DNA from: CTSOIL-112 sp049291875
GTDB lineage: Bacteria > Pseudomonadota > Gammaproteobacteria > Burkholderiales > Burkholderiaceae
NCBI GenBank assembly: GCA_049291875.1
Contig: JBATQE010000002.1
Coordinates: 1-43,832 of the forward strand
Direction: 5' to 3'
Length of the DNA: 43,832 nucleotides
Below are positions 7,650 through 16,361 of the stretch, in pieces (position 1 is the first letter of the stretch; each line of letters begins with the position of its first letter). A program made the translations under genes and the position numbers. The notes below the pieces were generated by a model. It did no database searches. It saw nothing but the letters and a program-made list of their open reading frames with translations, and was not told where the DNA came from.

Positions 7650-8978
7650 ATGAATAACGATCTCGCGTCCATCAGTGATGCGCTTCCGAAAAAAGCACCC
7701 GTGCGCCAATGGGCGCTCGGCTTACTCGCTCTGAGCATCCTTGTTTGGCTCAGCACCTTGTATTTGCAGCGGCTTCACCCCGATTGGGCGTGGCTCGGTT
7801 ATGTCAAAGCTTTTGCCGAGGCGGCCTGTATTGGCGGCATGGCCGATTGGTTCGCTGTGGTCGCGTTGTTCCGCCATCCGATGGGCGTGCCGCTGCCGCA
7901 TACCGCGATTTTGCCCGCGAAACAGGCTCAGCTCGCGCGCGGCGTGGCCAATTTCATCGGCACGCATTTTCTCGAACCCAAGATGATTGCCGAGCAGGCG
8001 TTCAAATTCAACATCGGCCAACGCGTCGCCGACTATACGCAAAAAAATTTGAGCGTTGACGCGATTGCCGAGCGATTGCCCGCCGTACTGAGCGCCATTG
8101 TCGCCAAATTGCCCGAAACCGCACCCGAGGCGTGGCTGCAAACAGGGCAAAAATCACTCAAGGAGTACGCCACAGGTGAGCGGCTCGGGCGTGGTGCGGC
8201 GAAAATCGTGGGCTGGGCGCAATCCGAGCGCGCCGATCAATGGCTGATCAATCGCTTTGCGCAAGCGACACTGCAATTTTGCACCGCCGATGATGCGGTC
8301 GAACGCATTCGCCCGTGGCTGCAACACATGGCCAAACAAGCCGCCGCAGAAAATGCGACGTGGTGGGATAAATTCAAAACTCAAGTGACCGGTCAGGCAA
8401 TGGATTGGGTTGATGATTGGCTGATCGAAAAAATCCTCAATGCCGGTGCGACGCTGGCGCAAAAAGTGCTGGCCGAGCCGGATCACCCGATTCATTTGTG
8501 GTTTGCCTCGCAATGTTTGAATTGGCAATATCAACTGAACGAAAATCCCAAAGCGCACGACTGGCTACAACGCCACGCGCAAAATGGGCTGGATAACGCC
8601 ATGTTCACCGAATGGCTCGGGCGCATGTGGACGCGCGTGCATGCGTGGCTTACCGATATGAGCGGCGGGCGGACACCGCAGGTCGAATTCCTTGCGCAGA
8701 CGCTGTACGACGCCATCCGCCACCAATTGGCACAACCCGAACGTCAAGCGCAACTGTCTGAAGCCGCAGCGAATATCAGCGCGCGCGTGCTCGACAGCCA
8801 GCAGGACCATATTCGCAACTGGATGAGTGCCCAACTGAATGCGTGGAGCAAAGAACGGCTCAATGACGCGCTCGAAAATGCGATTGGCAACGATCTGCAA
8901 TACATCCGCATCAATGGCACGCTGATTGGCGGCTTGATCGGCTTGATTTTGTATGTGGTGAGCGGGTGGTTGGGGTGA
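7650..8978 (+). CDS. DUF445 family membrane protein
   Basis: The protein has 442 residues. It starts with a membrane helix (QWALGLLALSILVWLSTLYL) and has the DUF445 signature AFAEAACIGGMADWFAVVALFRHPMGVPLPHTAILPAKQ. A long helical, soluble middle (ANFIGTHFLEPKMIAEQ and later amphipathic stretches) follows, and a final membrane helix ends the protein (IRINGTLIGGLIGLILYVVS). The family includes E. coli YjiN and has no established biochemical function. The start codon lies one base after the lnt stop, so the two are surely translated from one message. The topology of helices at both ends with a large domain between is typical. Confidence 0.85.
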   Translation: MNNDLASISDALPKKAPVRQWALGLLALSILVWLSTLYLQRLHPDWAWLGYVKAFAEAACIGGMADWFAVVALFRHPMGVPLPHTAILPAKQAQLARGVANFIGTHFLEPKMIAEQAFKFNIGQRVADYTQKNLSVDAIAERLPAVLSAIVAKLPETAPEAWLQTGQKSLKEYATGERLGRGAAKIVGWAQSERADQWLINRFAQATLQFCTADDAVERIRPWLQHMAKQAAAENATWWDKFKTQVTGQAMDWVDDWLIEKILNAGATLAQKVLAEPDHPIHLWFASQCLNWQYQLNENPKAHDWLQRHAQNGLDNAMFTEWLGRMWTRVHAWLTDMSGGRTPQVEFLAQTLYDAIRHQLAQPERQAQLSEAAANISARVLDSQQDHIRNWMSAQLNAWSKERLNDALENAIGNDLQYIRINGTLIGGLIGLILYVVSGWLG

Positions 8979-9011
8979 GTTAATTCCGAATGATGTTTAA
9001 AAGAGAACGCA

Positions 9012-9500
9012 ATGGATTATGTACTGAAATCTACTCAAAAAGAGCATTTCAACACCATTTTGACGTGGATTCAGAACGCGGATCAGTTGAAATTATGGGG
9101 CGGTGCGGCATTGTCTTATCCACCTTGCGTTGAAACGACTTGGGCGGAGATAGGCGCACAAGCGGATAATTCTTTTGTACTCTGCTCTTCTGACGGCGTG
9201 GTTGTGGGGTTTGCCCAAGCCTTGGCGCGTACGCCAAATATCCATCTGGCTCGGATCATCGTATCACCTGCGGAGCGCGGCAAAGGCGCAGGCAAAATAC
9301 TGTGTGAAAAGCTGATACAACGAATATGGCTGGAATATCAACCCGAGCAGATCACCCTCAATGTGTTCAGCCACAATACGGTGGCAATCAATTTATACAA
9401 ATCGTTGGGTTTTACTATTACTTCCAATCAGGAGGGTGAGGATTTGATTGGAATGATCCTGTCTTCACGCAATTCAATCCTCATCGAAACTTGCAGATAA
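9012..9500 (+). CDS. GNAT-family N-acetyltransferase
   Basis: A protein of 162 residues. The acetyl-CoA-binding motif A is ARIIVSPAERGKGAGKILCEKLIQRIW (R-G-K-G-A-G pyrophosphate loop), followed by motif B LNVFSHNTVAINLYKSLGF, as in the RimI/PhnO-like GNAT group. The acceptor substrate is not predictable. The start follows AGAGAACGC, a weak site. The base use is slightly more AT-rich than in the DUF445 gene, with codons such as TTA and ATA more frequent, which may hint at separate acquisition. It ends 13 bases from the end of the convergent glycosyltransferase gene. Confidence 0.82.
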   Translation: MDYVLKSTQKEHFNTILTWIQNADQLKLWGGAALSYPPCVETTWAEIGAQADNSFVLCSSDGVVVGFAQALARTPNIHLARIIVSPAERGKGAGKILCEKLIQRIWLEYQPEQITLNVFSHNTVAINLYKSLGFTITSNQEGEDLIGMILSSRNSILIETCR

Positions 9501-9513
9501 AACGCAAGTTTTG

Positions 9514-10974
9514 TTAACGCCGGCAATCAATCGGTACATACGCACGCCAATGAACAATCAGCGGTTCGCGCCCCGGATTTTTCGGCCATGCGAACTGCCA
9601 AACGCCTTCTGCCGTGGCCAATGCCGCGATATTGGGTTGATCCAGATACGGCATTTCATCACGCTCGCCCTCACGCCAAACCTGAAGGAGACCACGCGAT
9701 TCAATCCGCTGGGCATTCATCCACGGTGAAAAAGCAGCGTTGGAGGCAATCAATAGGGATGGGTGACTTTTTGCGTCGGTAGTGATTAAGCCCGCGAGCC
9801 AATATTGGCCGCCGACACTGTCAAGAGGGCAATGCGACAGGGATTGCCAGGTTTGTTGCGCTTGCAGGGATAGATCGGCTTGCGGCCAATGCATGCGGCC
9901 GGGCTTTCCGGTCAAACGTGCGCCTGCTGCGGTGTACAAGGCCATAACAAGAGTAATAAGTATTAAAAATAAACTCAATCCGGTATAGAGGCGTTTGCCC
10001 AATACCGCCATGTCCGCATCATCGATGAACAGCAATAAAACGATGCCTGAATAATTCCACATCGGCGTGCCCCACATATCACGCAAACCGATACCAAATA
10101 GCAAGCCCAAACTTAGGGTCAACAAGGCAGGGCCGAATGCCATGACCAGCAGCATTTTCTCATCATGGCTCAATGAAATGGGGCGACGCCAATAGCGGTA
10201 TACCCCGCAGGCCAAGACCATGATCATTAATATGAGATGATTGACCGCTTGGGTACCGAGAAATTTAAATGCATTTAAACGTCCGCCCGAGTTTTCCGCT
10301 TCGCCCGAGCGTCCCATGGCGTAGGTAAATGGCAGCCAGTCATGTGTCGCCAACCAGATCAGGTGTGGCAGAAAAATGAGCGTCATGAGCGCGATGGCTA
10401 ACCACGGATTGAGTGTCAGCCAGCGTGAGCGCTGTTTTGAGACCAGCGAATACAGCAGCAGGGTGATTAACAACAAGGCGACCGAATACTTGGTCAGCAA
10501 GCCCAATCCCGCCCAAACGCCCAACCAAATCCAAGCGGAGCGACGATCGTCATGCCATGCGTGATAAAAGGCCAAACAAATGCCTGCCCAGATCGGTAGT
10601 TGGGCAATGTTGTGATTAAACTCCAATGTCGGCCACGTGTAATAAAACACCGCCAGCAGCAGCAAACTGCCGGTTAAAGCCTTTTGTCGCGAAACAATGC
10701 GCCGTCCCAACTGATAAACCATGAGCAACGTAGCGATGATGCACAATTGACTGAGCACATAAGGGCCGATATGCCCCAACATCTGAAAAAATGCAGCCAA
10801 TAGCCATGAGGGCAAAGGGGGATGTTTGTAGTAACCCCACTGCCATTCCCGCCCCCAGTTGATGCCTTCAATCACGTCCAGAGGGAAACTCGGTGCCAAA
10901 GGCGCAGGTAAAGTGCTCCACAAGAAAAAATACAGTGTGAGTAAGCTACCGAAAACCAGATTTTGCCGACGCAT
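9514..10974 (-). CDS. ArnT/PMT-like GT39-type membrane glycosyltransferase
   Basis: A protein of 486 residues with about ten membrane helices. The first periplasmic loop carries FPLDVIEGINWGREWQWGYYKHPPLPSWL, with the acidic pair and 'KHPPL' found in GT-C enzymes that use polyprenyl-phosphate sugars (PMT_2, ArnT relatives). The C-terminal 120 residues are a soluble periplasmic domain. Likely role: transfer of a sugar from undecaprenyl phosphate to a lipid or glycan in the envelope; the acceptor is unknown. I start at ATG 10974, which has AAAGGA about nine bases upstream; the extra 21 residues of the longer frame have no site. No partner genes are adjacent. Confidence 0.8.
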   Translation of the reverse strand: MRRQNLVFGSLLTLYFFLWSTLPAPLAPSFPLDVIEGINWGREWQWGYYKHPPLPSWLLAAFFQMLGHIGPYVLSQLCIIATLLMVYQLGRRIVSRQKALTGSLLLLAVFYYTWPTLEFNHNIAQLPIWAGICLAFYHAWHDDRRSAWIWLGVWAGLGLLTKYSVALLLITLLLYSLVSKQRSRWLTLNPWLAIALMTLIFLPHLIWLATHDWLPFTYAMGRSGEAENSGGRLNAFKFLGTQAVNHLILMIMVLACGVYRYWRRPISLSHDEKMLLVMAFGPALLTLSLGLLFGIGLRDMWGTPMWNYSGIVLLLFIDDADMAVLGKRLYTGLSLFLILITLVMALYTAAGARLTGKPGRMHWPQADLSLQAQQTWQSLSHCPLDSVGGQYWLAGLITTDAKSHPSLLIASNAAFSPWMNAQRIESRGLLQVWREGERDEMPYLDQPNIAALATAEGVWQFAWPKNPGREPLIVHWRAYVPIDCRR

Positions 10975-11097
10975 GTGTCGTCCTTTAATATTGTATGCAC
11001 GAACAGACTCAGCAGGCATTATTTCTTGATGGGGCAAATCATCAAAGTCTTGCTGCTGGTTGAATGATCGAATAGCGATCGTGTGTAATCACGAACA

Positions 11098-11610
11098 TCA
11101 TTTATGACTGTGTTTCGCTCCATGCCGCCGCCAGAAAAACTGCACACCGATGTAGCCGATCACGGCAAACACCGATCCCATGAGTAAGATTCCGAGCATC
11201 AGCGGTGTGCCGAATGCGGCGGCCCAGCGGCCAAAGTCGTGCTAGAACTGTTCATTGCCCAATTGCGGCATGACCAAGTCGGCGTGGTTTTCCGAACCGT
11301 GTAGCAGCCAAAAGCCAATTTCATAAGCGAGAATGTACAGCGGCACCAGTGTCAACGGATTGGTGTACAGCGTGGAAAACAATGCCACCGGCAGATGCAC
11401 GCGCAGCAGATACGCGCAGATAAAGGCGAACATAAACTGCGTGGGCGTCGGCATCATGCCGCAAAATAGCCCGACCGCAACCGCGCGCGCGATGGATTCG
11501 CGCTCAAACGCCCAGAAATGCTCATCGTCAAACCAGCGTGCAAAGGGCTTGAAAAAGCGCGATTCAAAGATTTTTTCGCGAGTGGGGAGTTTGTGTTTCC
11601 AGCGGTTCAT
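11098..11610 (-). pseudogene. DUF2062 membrane protein interrupted by an in-frame TAG
   Basis: The reading frame from ATG 11610 gives a typical DUF2062 protein: WKHKLPTREKIFESRFF, then RESIARAVAVGLFCGMMPTPTQ, then LPVALFSTLYTNPLTLVPLY. It stops at TAG 11242-11244 (codon 123). The same frame continues without a break for 47 more codons to TGA 11098-11100. This extension encodes HDFGRWAAAFGTPLMLGILL, a further helix and a basic end RRHGAKHSHK, which is the expected last membrane segment. The full length would be 170 residues, about normal for the family. A TGG-to-TAG change at 'NEQF-W-HDFGRW' is the simplest explanation. It could be a recent pseudogene, suppression or a sequence error. Confidence 0.82.
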
Positions 11611-11669
11611 ATAAAAATGTGGTGTAGCGAATCAGCATCGCCAGATGGATTGTGCGACTCATGAAGTGG

Positions 11670-11694
11670 GGTTGGCTCGGTTAAGCAGCCAACC
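11670..11694 (-). terminator. Possible glmM terminator hairpin
   Basis: GGTTGGCT (11670-11677) pairs with AGCCAACC (11687-11694) across a nine-base loop, 28 bases downstream of the glmM stop. There is no U-run on the minus strand, so this may only be a processing or pausing hairpin. Confidence 0.3.
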
Positions 11695-11722
11695 GCAAAA
11701 TAGAACCAGTAATCGAGCGAGA

Positions 11723-13072
11723 TTAGCTTTTCAGGCTATCTGCCATTAATTGCGCCTGTTCACGCGCTATTGTGGCGTCTTGCGCCTCGACCATCACGCG
11801 CACCAAAGGTTCGGTACCCGAGGCGCGAATCAGGATGCGGCCGGTATCGCCCAAAACCTGCTCGGCGTGCGCACGCGCGGCTTGCAGTGGCGCGTGGTTT
11901 TCCCAGTCAAAGCCTTTGACGATTTTGACGTTGATCATGGTTTGTGGGTACATCTGCACGGGGCTGACCAGCTCGGCGAGCGTTTGGCCGCTGCGGCGTG
12001 TGGCCGAGAGTACTTGCAGCGCGCTGACCATGCCGTCGCCGGTGCTGTGTTTGTCGAGGCAGAGGATATGGCCGGAGCTTTCGCCACCGTACAGCCAGCC
12101 ACGTTCTTTGAGTTGCTCAAGCACGTAGCGGTCGCCGACTTTGGCGCGGGCAAAGGCGATGCCGAGTTTTTCAAAGGCTTTTTCGAGCCCGAGATTGCTC
12201 ATCAGGGTGCCGACCACGCCCGCAACCGGTGTGGTTCGGTGCTGGGTGGCAGCAACGGCGTACAGCAGTTGGTCGCCGTCGTATTCAAGTCCGCGCGCAT
12301 CGACCATGACCAGTCGGTCGGCGTCGCCATCCAGCGCAATGCCCAGATCGGCGTGGTGTTCAATTACGGCGGCACGCAACGCGCGCGGGGCGGTTGCACC
12401 GACGTCTTGATTGATATTAAAGCCGTTGGGTGTGTTGCCCATCGGAATCACATCGGCGCCCAGCTCATGCAATACATGCTCGGCAATGTGGTAGGCCGCG
12501 CCGTTGGCGGTATCAACCACGATTTTCAGCCCGCGCAGGTCTAAATCGGATGGGAAGGTGGATTTGCAAAATTCGATGTAGCGACCCGGTGCGTCGTCCA
12601 GACGTTTGGCGCGCCCCAGATGTTTGGAATCCACGCAGCCCATCGGTTCGTCCAATAGGGCTTCGATTTCGCGCTCTTTGTCATCGGGCAGTTTGTCGCC
12701 GGTGGCGGAGAAAAACTTGATGCCGTTGTCATGATACGGGTTGTGCGAGGCGGAGATCACCACGCCTGCTTGTAAACGCCACGCGCGCGTGAGGTAGGCA
12801 ATCGCGGGAGTGGGCATGGGGCCGGTGAGCAGCACGTCCACGCCGGCAGCGGTGAAGCCTGCTTCGAGCGCGGCTTCGAGCATGTAGCCGGAAATACGGG
12901 TGTCTTTGCCGATCAGTACGCGCGGTTTCACGCCTTGACTGGGTTTGACGGCTTCGTCATGCGCCAATACCAGTCCCGCGGCGTAACCCAGTCGCATCAC
13001 GAAATCGGGGGTGATCGGTGCAACGCCGACTTGGCCGCGCACGCCGTCGGTACCAAAGTATTTACGTGACAT
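11723..13072 (-). CDS. glmM: phosphoglucosamine mutase
   Basis: The protein has 449 residues, the usual length. The N-terminus is RKYFGTDGVRG. The active-site loop is GVVISASHNPYHDNGIKFF, with the phosphorylated Ser108 (E. coli Ser102). The metal loop is ALDGDADRL, the sugar-binding loop is GGESSGH and the phosphate-binding loop is RASGTEPLVRVMVE. It converts glucosamine-6-phosphate to glucosamine-1-phosphate for UDP-GlcNAc, the precursor of peptidoglycan and LPS. The start ATG 13072 follows AGGA at seven bases. It lies downstream of folP on the same strand, as in E. coli, with a 158-base gap. Confidence 0.96.
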   Translation of the reverse strand: MSRKYFGTDGVRGQVGVAPITPDFVMRLGYAAGLVLAHDEAVKPSQGVKPRVLIGKDTRISGYMLEAALEAGFTAAGVDVLLTGPMPTPAIAYLTRAWRLQAGVVISASHNPYHDNGIKFFSATGDKLPDDKEREIEALLDEPMGCVDSKHLGRAKRLDDAPGRYIEFCKSTFPSDLDLRGLKIVVDTANGAAYHIAEHVLHELGADVIPMGNTPNGFNINQDVGATAPRALRAAVIEHHADLGIALDGDADRLVMVDARGLEYDGDQLLYAVAATQHRTTPVAGVVGTLMSNLGLEKAFEKLGIAFARAKVGDRYVLEQLKERGWLYGGESSGHILCLDKHSTGDGMVSALQVLSATRRSGQTLAELVSPVQMYPQTMINVKIVKGFDWENHAPLQAARAHAEQVLGDTGRILIRASGTEPLVRVMVEAQDATIAREQAQLMADSLKS

Positions 13073-13230
13073 GATGTGTCCTAATGTGGTTGTTTTGAAT
13101 GAAAATGTTGCGCACGGGCGAATTGCGCATCCGCGCGAGATAATGCGACATTATTTCACAAGCGGGGTGCGGCTGTCACCTGCGCACGGGATTTACACAG
13201 GATTTTTTGCAGATTAGGGAGATGGGCGGT

Positions 13231-14070
13231 TCAGGGCTGATTGAAAAATTGCCAAGTACGAATGGCGTCCACCGTCGGCGCCACATCATGCACGCGCACA
13301 ATGTGCGCGCCGTGTTGTAGCGCCCACAGCGCGGCGGTGACGCTGCCGGATACGCGCTCGGCGGCGGATTCGCGTCCGGTGATGGCGCCGATCATGCGTT
13401 TGCGCGAAACGCCGACCAGCAGTGGCAGCGTGTATTTGTCGGTCAATTGGGGTAAATGACGCATCAGTGTTTGATTGTGCGCTAAGGTTTTGCCAAAGCC
13501 GAACCCCGGATCAAGACACAGGCGTTCACGCACCACGCCCGCTGTCATCAGGCGCTGAACCTGTTTGCCTAAAAACTGGGCGACTTCGGCGACTACATCC
13601 GCGTAGTATGGATCGGCCTGCATGTTTTGCGGTGTGCCTTGCATGTGCATGATGCACAGCCCTGCCTTGCTGTCGGCGACTGCGTCAATGGCGACGGGAC
13701 TGTTAAAACCATTGATGTCGTTGATGATGTCCACGCCGATGTCCAGAACCTCACGCATGACGTAAGGTTTTTGCGTATCAATGGACAACGGAATACCACA
13801 GTCGATCAGCGCTTCGATGGCAGGCAAAATGCGCCGCAATTCGTCGCAGGTACATACTTTGGGCGCGTTCGGTCGGGTTGATTCGCCGCCAATGTCAATG
13901 ATGTCCGCGCCCTCGGCGATCATCTGATGCGCACGATCAATCGCCAACTGCGGATCGAGGTATTGTCCGCCGTCCGAAAACGAATCCGGCGTCATGTTCA
14001 AAATGCCCATGACGTAGGGACGCGAGAGTTCCAAAGCATAGCGGCCGCATTGCCAGATGGGCGCTTTCAT
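13231..14070 (-). CDS. folP: dihydropteroate synthase
   Basis: With the start at 14070, the protein has 279 residues and begins MKAPIWQCGRYALELSRPYVMGILNMTPDSFSDGG, the usual layout of FolP. Other motifs are IDIGGESTRPNA (pterin/pABA site), DINGF, CLDPGFGFGKT and GVSRKRMIG. The enzyme joins p-aminobenzoate to the pterin diphosphate in folate synthesis and is the sulfonamide target. Upstream in-frame starts exist (ATG 14115, TTG 14163), but they lie in or before a 13-base tandem repeat, and none has a clear ribosome-binding site. A TATAAT (minus strand, 14172-14177) lies upstream. The gene is followed by glmM. Confidence 0.94.
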   Translation of the reverse strand: MKAPIWQCGRYALELSRPYVMGILNMTPDSFSDGGQYLDPQLAIDRAHQMIAEGADIIDIGGESTRPNAPKVCTCDELRRILPAIEALIDCGIPLSIDTQKPYVMREVLDIGVDIINDINGFNSPVAIDAVADSKAGLCIMHMQGTPQNMQADPYYADVVAEVAQFLGKQVQRLMTAGVVRERLCLDPGFGFGKTLAHNQTLMRHLPQLTDKYTLPLLVGVSRKRMIGAITGRESAAERVSGSVTAALWALQHGAHIVRVHDVAPTVDAIRTWQFFNQP

Positions 14071-14104
14071 GGTTGTACTCAAATCGTTGATTGAAGTGGG
14101 TGTA

Positions 14105-14150
14105 TCGTTCTGCATCGTCGTTCTGCGTTGTCGTTCTGCGTTGTCGTTCG
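14105..14150. repeat. 13-base tandem repeat in the folP leader, about 3.5 copies
   Basis: The unit TCGTTCTGCGTTG occurs at 14118-14130 and 14131-14143, with a two-mismatch copy at 14105-14117 and a partial copy at 14144-14150. Thirteen is not a multiple of three, so a copy change would shift any frame starting upstream. Confidence 0.7.
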
Positions 14151-14171
14151 TGGTTAAAATCAATGGCGCGG

Positions 14172-14177
14172 ATTATA
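14172..14177 (-). promoter_or_regulatory. Candidate -10 box for folP
   Basis: On the minus strand the sequence reads CGCTATAATCCG, a perfect TATAAT. No convincing -35 hexamer lies 16-18 bases upstream. Transcription would begin near 14165, leaving about 95 bases of leader before ATG 14070, including the tandem repeat. Confidence 0.35.
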
Positions 14178-14245
14178 GCGTGCTTTGAAAAACGTCGCCG
14201 ACGATGGTCTTTTTGTCTATTTTGTCTAATTGAGGGTTGCGGTGA

Positions 14246-16180
14246 TTACTGTCCGCGCATGAATAAGCCGTCCAATTGCTTCATCGAAAGTTGCACCCAC
14301 GTTGGGCGACCATGATTGCATTGATTGGCGCGTTCGGTCGCCTCCATATCGCGCAGCAATTGGTTCATCTCCGGTAAGGTCAGTTGGCGGTTCGCGCGCA
14401 CCGCGCCGTGACAGGCGAGCGTGCCGAGCAGTTCATTGCGCCGCTCGGTCAGCACTTGGCTGGCGCCCAATTCGGCAATATCGGCCAATACCGCACGCGC
14501 CAGCTCGATGGCGTCGGCTTGTTTGATCAGCGCGGGGACGCTGCGAATGGCGACTTCTTGCGCGCCCAATGGCGACATATTCAGGCCGATTTGACCCAAT
14601 ACCGTCGCTGTTTCCGGCTCGCCCAAGGTTGCCATTTCCACCGGACTGGCGGAAAAACTCAGCGGGATCAGCAGCTCTTGCTTGGCCAAAGCTTGCTCGT
14701 CCAGCGCGCATTTGAGCCGCTCGTACATGATCCGCTCATGCGCCGCGTGCATGTCAACCAGCACGGCGCCGTGGCTGTTTTGCGCCAAAATATACACGCC
14801 GTGAATCTGCGCCAAAGCGAAGCCCAGCGGATGCTCGGCTTGCTGCTCATGGCGTGCGTCGGCATTATTGGGTGCGGTTGGTGCGGATGGCGCGGTTGAT
14901 ACACCGTGTGCCATCGAAGCGTGAACGTCATTCAGCGGCGCGGGATTGAGCGGTTCAGACTGGCGTAGCAGCTCCAAATAACTGCGCACGTTTTGCGACA
15001 GGGGTAAATTCTGCTGGGTCTGCGGGCGGAACGGTTGCGTCGGTGGCTGCGGTGATGGGTTGGATGGAGCGGCGTGTGCGTTGTCATGGGGTGATGCAGG
15101 CACTGAGTTGTTGGCGCTGAATGCGTGCACAGAATCCTGCTCGGTGGGTGCGGCAAAATGCGCCGTGCGCTGCGCCGCCGTTTGCGCCAAAGCTTTTTTC
15201 AAACTATGCGAAATGAATTGATGCACCGCGCCGCTGTCGCGAAAGCGCACCTCGGTTTTTGCCGGATGCACATTCACATCCACGCTGTGCGCGGGAATGT
15301 CGAGAAACAGCACAAATGCGGGATGACGCTGATGGTGCAAAATATCGGCGTAGGCGGCGCGAATCGCGTGATTAACCACCTTGTCGCGCACAAAACGCTG
15401 ATTCACATAGGCGTACTGCGTATCGGCGCGGGCGCGGGCCGCATCGGCGGGAAATACCAGTCCGGTGATATTCAGTTCGCCACTGGATTGCGACAGCCAA
15501 ATGAGGTTTTCGGGCAACTGGTTCGCCAACACATCCTGAATGCGGTTTTGCCAATCGGTCGCCGGATAGTGCGCGTTGACCTTGCCCTGATGATGCAGTT
15601 TGAAGGTGCAATGCGGGTTCGCCAGCGCGATGCGGGTAAACACTTCGGCGCAATGCGAGTACTCCGTCGCATCGGTTTTGAGAAATTTGCGCCGTGCGGG
15701 TGTATTGAAATACAAATTCGCCACCTCTATCCGCGTACCGATCCCACCCGCTGTCGCCGAAACCTGCCATGCGCCGCTGTGGTTCTCAATGCAACTGGCG
15801 TGTGCCGACGCATCGGTGCGCGAGGAAACGCGCATACTCGATACCGAGGCGATCGAGGCCAGCGCCTCACCGCGAAACCCCATGGATTCGACGTGCTCCA
15901 ACTCGTCCAACGAGCGGATTTTGCTCGTCGCGTGACGCGTCACGGCCAAGGGCAACTGCTCGGCTGATATGCCGCAACCATTGTCCGAGAGTTCGATCAG
16001 CGTTTTGCCACCGTCGACCAAGCGCAAAGTGATGTCGGTCGCGCCTGCATCCAGCGCATTTTCCAGCAACTCCTTGACCACTGAGGCAGGCCGCTCGACC
16101 ACTTCGCCGGCGGCAATTTGGCTGATGAGCTGGTCGGGTAGCTGGATGATGTCGCGTTGTGGGGCGAGGCGGATTTTCAT
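14246..16180 (-). CDS. mutL: DNA mismatch repair protein MutL
   Basis: The protein has 644 residues. The N-terminal GHKL ATPase shows IAAGEVVERPASVVKELLENALDAGA, LSDNGCGI, RHATSKI and GFRGEALASIASV. A proline/asparagine-rich linker (about 350-430) joins it to the dimerisation domain. That domain has DMHAAHERIMYE, corresponding to the endonuclease motif DQHA-x2-E-x4-E but with Met for Gln, and near the end ACHGAVRAN and CNHGRPT. MutL links MutS to the downstream strand excision steps. I start at ATG 16180 (MKIRLAPQRDIIQLP); the extra 17 codons upstream are not conserved in type. The ribosome-binding site is weak. It is divergent from ispB. Confidence 0.95.
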   Translation of the reverse strand: MKIRLAPQRDIIQLPDQLISQIAAGEVVERPASVVKELLENALDAGATDITLRLVDGGKTLIELSDNGCGISAEQLPLAVTRHATSKIRSLDELEHVESMGFRGEALASIASVSSMRVSSRTDASAHASCIENHSGAWQVSATAGGIGTRIEVANLYFNTPARRKFLKTDATEYSHCAEVFTRIALANPHCTFKLHHQGKVNAHYPATDWQNRIQDVLANQLPENLIWLSQSSGELNITGLVFPADAARARADTQYAYVNQRFVRDKVVNHAIRAAYADILHHQRHPAFVLFLDIPAHSVDVNVHPAKTEVRFRDSGAVHQFISHSLKKALAQTAAQRTAHFAAPTEQDSVHAFSANNSVPASPHDNAHAAPSNPSPQPPTQPFRPQTQQNLPLSQNVRSYLELLRQSEPLNPAPLNDVHASMAHGVSTAPSAPTAPNNADARHEQQAEHPLGFALAQIHGVYILAQNSHGAVLVDMHAAHERIMYERLKCALDEQALAKQELLIPLSFSASPVEMATLGEPETATVLGQIGLNMSPLGAQEVAIRSVPALIKQADAIELARAVLADIAELGASQVLTERRNELLGTLACHGAVRANRQLTLPEMNQLLRDMEATERANQCNHGRPTWVQLSMKQLDGLFMRGQ

Positions 16181-16318
16181 AAGTATTCGTTTGTAAAATG
16201 ATTGAGCTGGGATTTTAACCCGTGCGGGCATTTCTGTGGGACTTGCCTGTGAAATATGACAGGGAATCAGATGCGTATTGCTTCGCTTCGAATCCTACGT
16301 TTTTGCGGTTGAGTCTTG

Positions 16319-16324
16319 TATAAT
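16319..16324 (+). promoter_or_regulatory. Candidate -10 box for ispB
   Basis: CTTGTATAATGTG contains a perfect TATAAT 38 bases before the ispB start. No good -35 is present at 16-18 bases. A TAAAAT on the opposite strand (16212-16217) could serve the divergent mutL. Confidence 0.45.
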
Positions 16325-16361
16325 GTGCCAAAACCCATTTCAGCAATAGGATAGAGACATA

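Noticed and set aside
11750..12544. 264-codon plus-strand frame opposite glmM
   Set aside because: Antisense shadow of a gene with complete catalytic motifs.
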